Of a DNA stretch of 6,104 nucleotides, positions 5,388 to 6,104 are shown piece by piece (within the stretch, counting starts at the first letter, position 1; every line of letters starts with the position of its first letter). The stretch is from an uncultured bacterium. Its GTDB lineage: Bacteria > Bacillota_A > Clostridia > Oscillospirales > Oscillospiraceae. Position numbers and translations under genes: made by a program. Location: NCBI GenBank assembly GCA_945917385.1, contig CAMEHJ010000082.1, forward strand, positions 1 to 6,104. Direction: 5' to 3'. Under the pieces are notes generated by a model that saw only the letters and a program-made list of their open reading frames with translations, searched no databases and was not told where the DNA came from.

Positions 5388-6104
5388 TCAGCCCTTGAGC
5401 TGTTTTTTTCTGTAAAAGTTCATCATGCCGTCCTGAAGGTCATCAAGGTTTCTGAGTATCTTGCCCGCGCCGAATGCCGCGCAGGATATCGCGTCGTCCA
5501 CAACGACGGTTCTGATGCCGGTGCTGCGCTCAATGAGTCTGTCAATGCCGTAGATAAGGCTGCCGCCGCCGGACATGATAATGCCGTTTTTGTCAAGGTC
5601 ACCGACAAGCTGGGGCGGAGTTCTCTCAAGCACGGTGTGGATGGCCTCCAGAATACTGTTCATCGGCTCGACAAAAGCCTCGATAAGCTCGGTTGAGGTT
5701 ATCTCTATACTGCGCGGGAGACTGTTGATTGCGTCTCTGCCCTTGACCTCCTCAACGCCGGTGTCGCGGCGCTGGATAACACAGCCGATACGCATTTTCA
5801 GTTCCTCCGCGGCGCTCATACCGATTACGAGGCCGTACTTGTGTCTGATGAACTTCACAATAGCTTCATCAAAGCTTGCGCCCGCGACCTTGATGGACTC
5901 GCACTCGACGACCCCGCCGGCGGAGACGATGGCGACCTCGGTGGTGCCGCCGCCGATATCAATGACCATGTGGCCGTCGGGCTTTGAAATATCAATGCCC
6001 GCGCCGAGCGCGGTGGCCACGGCGGTTTCGACAAGATAGACCTTTCTCGCGCCGGCCTCGATTGCGGCGTCTATCATTGCGCGCTCTTCAACGCCGGTGA
6101 TACT
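5388..6104 (-). CDS. mreB: MreB/Mbl-family actin-like cell-shape protein (C-terminal part, 5' end outside window)
   Basis: The frame is open to the window edge, giving the last 238 residues of a protein usually about 340 long; the N-terminal phosphate-1 loop is outside. Seen: the V-E-x-R-A...I-D-A-A-I-E-A-G-A-R region (5-20), phosphate-2 loop D-I-G-G-G-T-T-E-V-A-I (49-59), F-D-E-A-I (78-82) and the adenosine motif S-G-G-G-S-L (178-183). It ends in a basic F-Y-R-K-K-Q-L-K-G tail. MreB forms membrane-bound filaments that guide lateral cell-wall synthesis. Odd point: where MreB normally has E-E-P, this protein has E-T-A (26-28), so the second glutamate, E143 in E. coli, is threonine. It is followed by ispD rather than mreC/mreD. 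It could be called Mbl or another MreB paralogue; subfamily cannot be settled from the fragment. Confidence 0.92.
   Translation of the reverse strand, partial: SITGVEERAMIDAAIEAGARKVYLVETAVATALGAGIDISKPDGHMVIDIGGGTTEVAIVSAGGVVECESIKVAGASFDEAIVKFIRHKYGLVIGMSAAEELKMRIGCVIQRRDTGVEEVKGRDAINSLPRSIEITSTELIEAFVEPMNSILEAIHTVLERTPPQLVGDLDKNGIIMSGGGSLIYGIDRLIERSTGIRTVVVDDAISCAAFGAGKILRNLDDLQDGMMNFYRKKQLKG

Noticed and set aside
1..6104. CRISPR arrays, insertion sequences, tRNA or rRNA genes
   Set aside because: No spaced direct repeats, transposase motifs, terminal inverted repeats or structural RNA signatures were seen on reading; the window is almost filled by ordinary genes.

Overview
The window looks like a chromosomal stretch from a low-to-mid G+C Gram-positive bacterium, most likely of the class Clostridia (Oscillospiraceae/Ruminococcaceae-like). 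The reasons are strong GGAGG-type ribosome binding sites before nearly every gene, a CdaA/CdaR (c-di-AMP) pair, a DUF3343 plus class-V desulfurase pair, MEP-pathway isoprenoid genes and a base composition near half G+C. The assignment is inferred from gene content, since no rRNA or other marker gene is present. Every supported gene lies on the minus strand, so transcription runs from position 6104 towards position 1.

The layout in transcription order has three blocks. (1) mreB (C-terminal 238 codons, entering from the right edge), ispD and ispF form a tight block. ispD and ispF overlap by 23 nt, and a convincing intrinsic terminator at 4055-4086 lies after ispF. (2) A small DUF3343 gene and a cysteine desulfurase-like class-V aminotransferase gene overlap by 4 nt (TTGA), the second starting at TTG. 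Their 138-nt upstream region contains the terminator hairpin, so they may be read by read-through or controlled by attenuation. (3) cdaA, cdaR and rseC are followed at the left edge by the first seven codons of a yicC-like gene. This block is headed by a very good sigma-A-type promoter at 2620-2648. cdaA/cdaR overlap by 17 nt and cdaR/rseC abut with no spacer.

Blocks 1 and 3 share a cell-envelope theme. MreB guides lateral wall synthesis, IspD/IspF make isoprenoid precursors (including those for the undecaprenyl carrier), and CdaA/CdaR make and control c-di-AMP, which governs turgor and wall homeostasis. Block 2 handles sulfur or selenium transfer. No CRISPR array, mobile element, tRNA or rRNA was seen. 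I found no clearly undescribed system. The observations most worth checking are an MreB with a replaced active-site glutamate, the coupling of RseC to the c-di-AMP genes, and the possible attenuator leader of the DUF3343/desulfurase pair.
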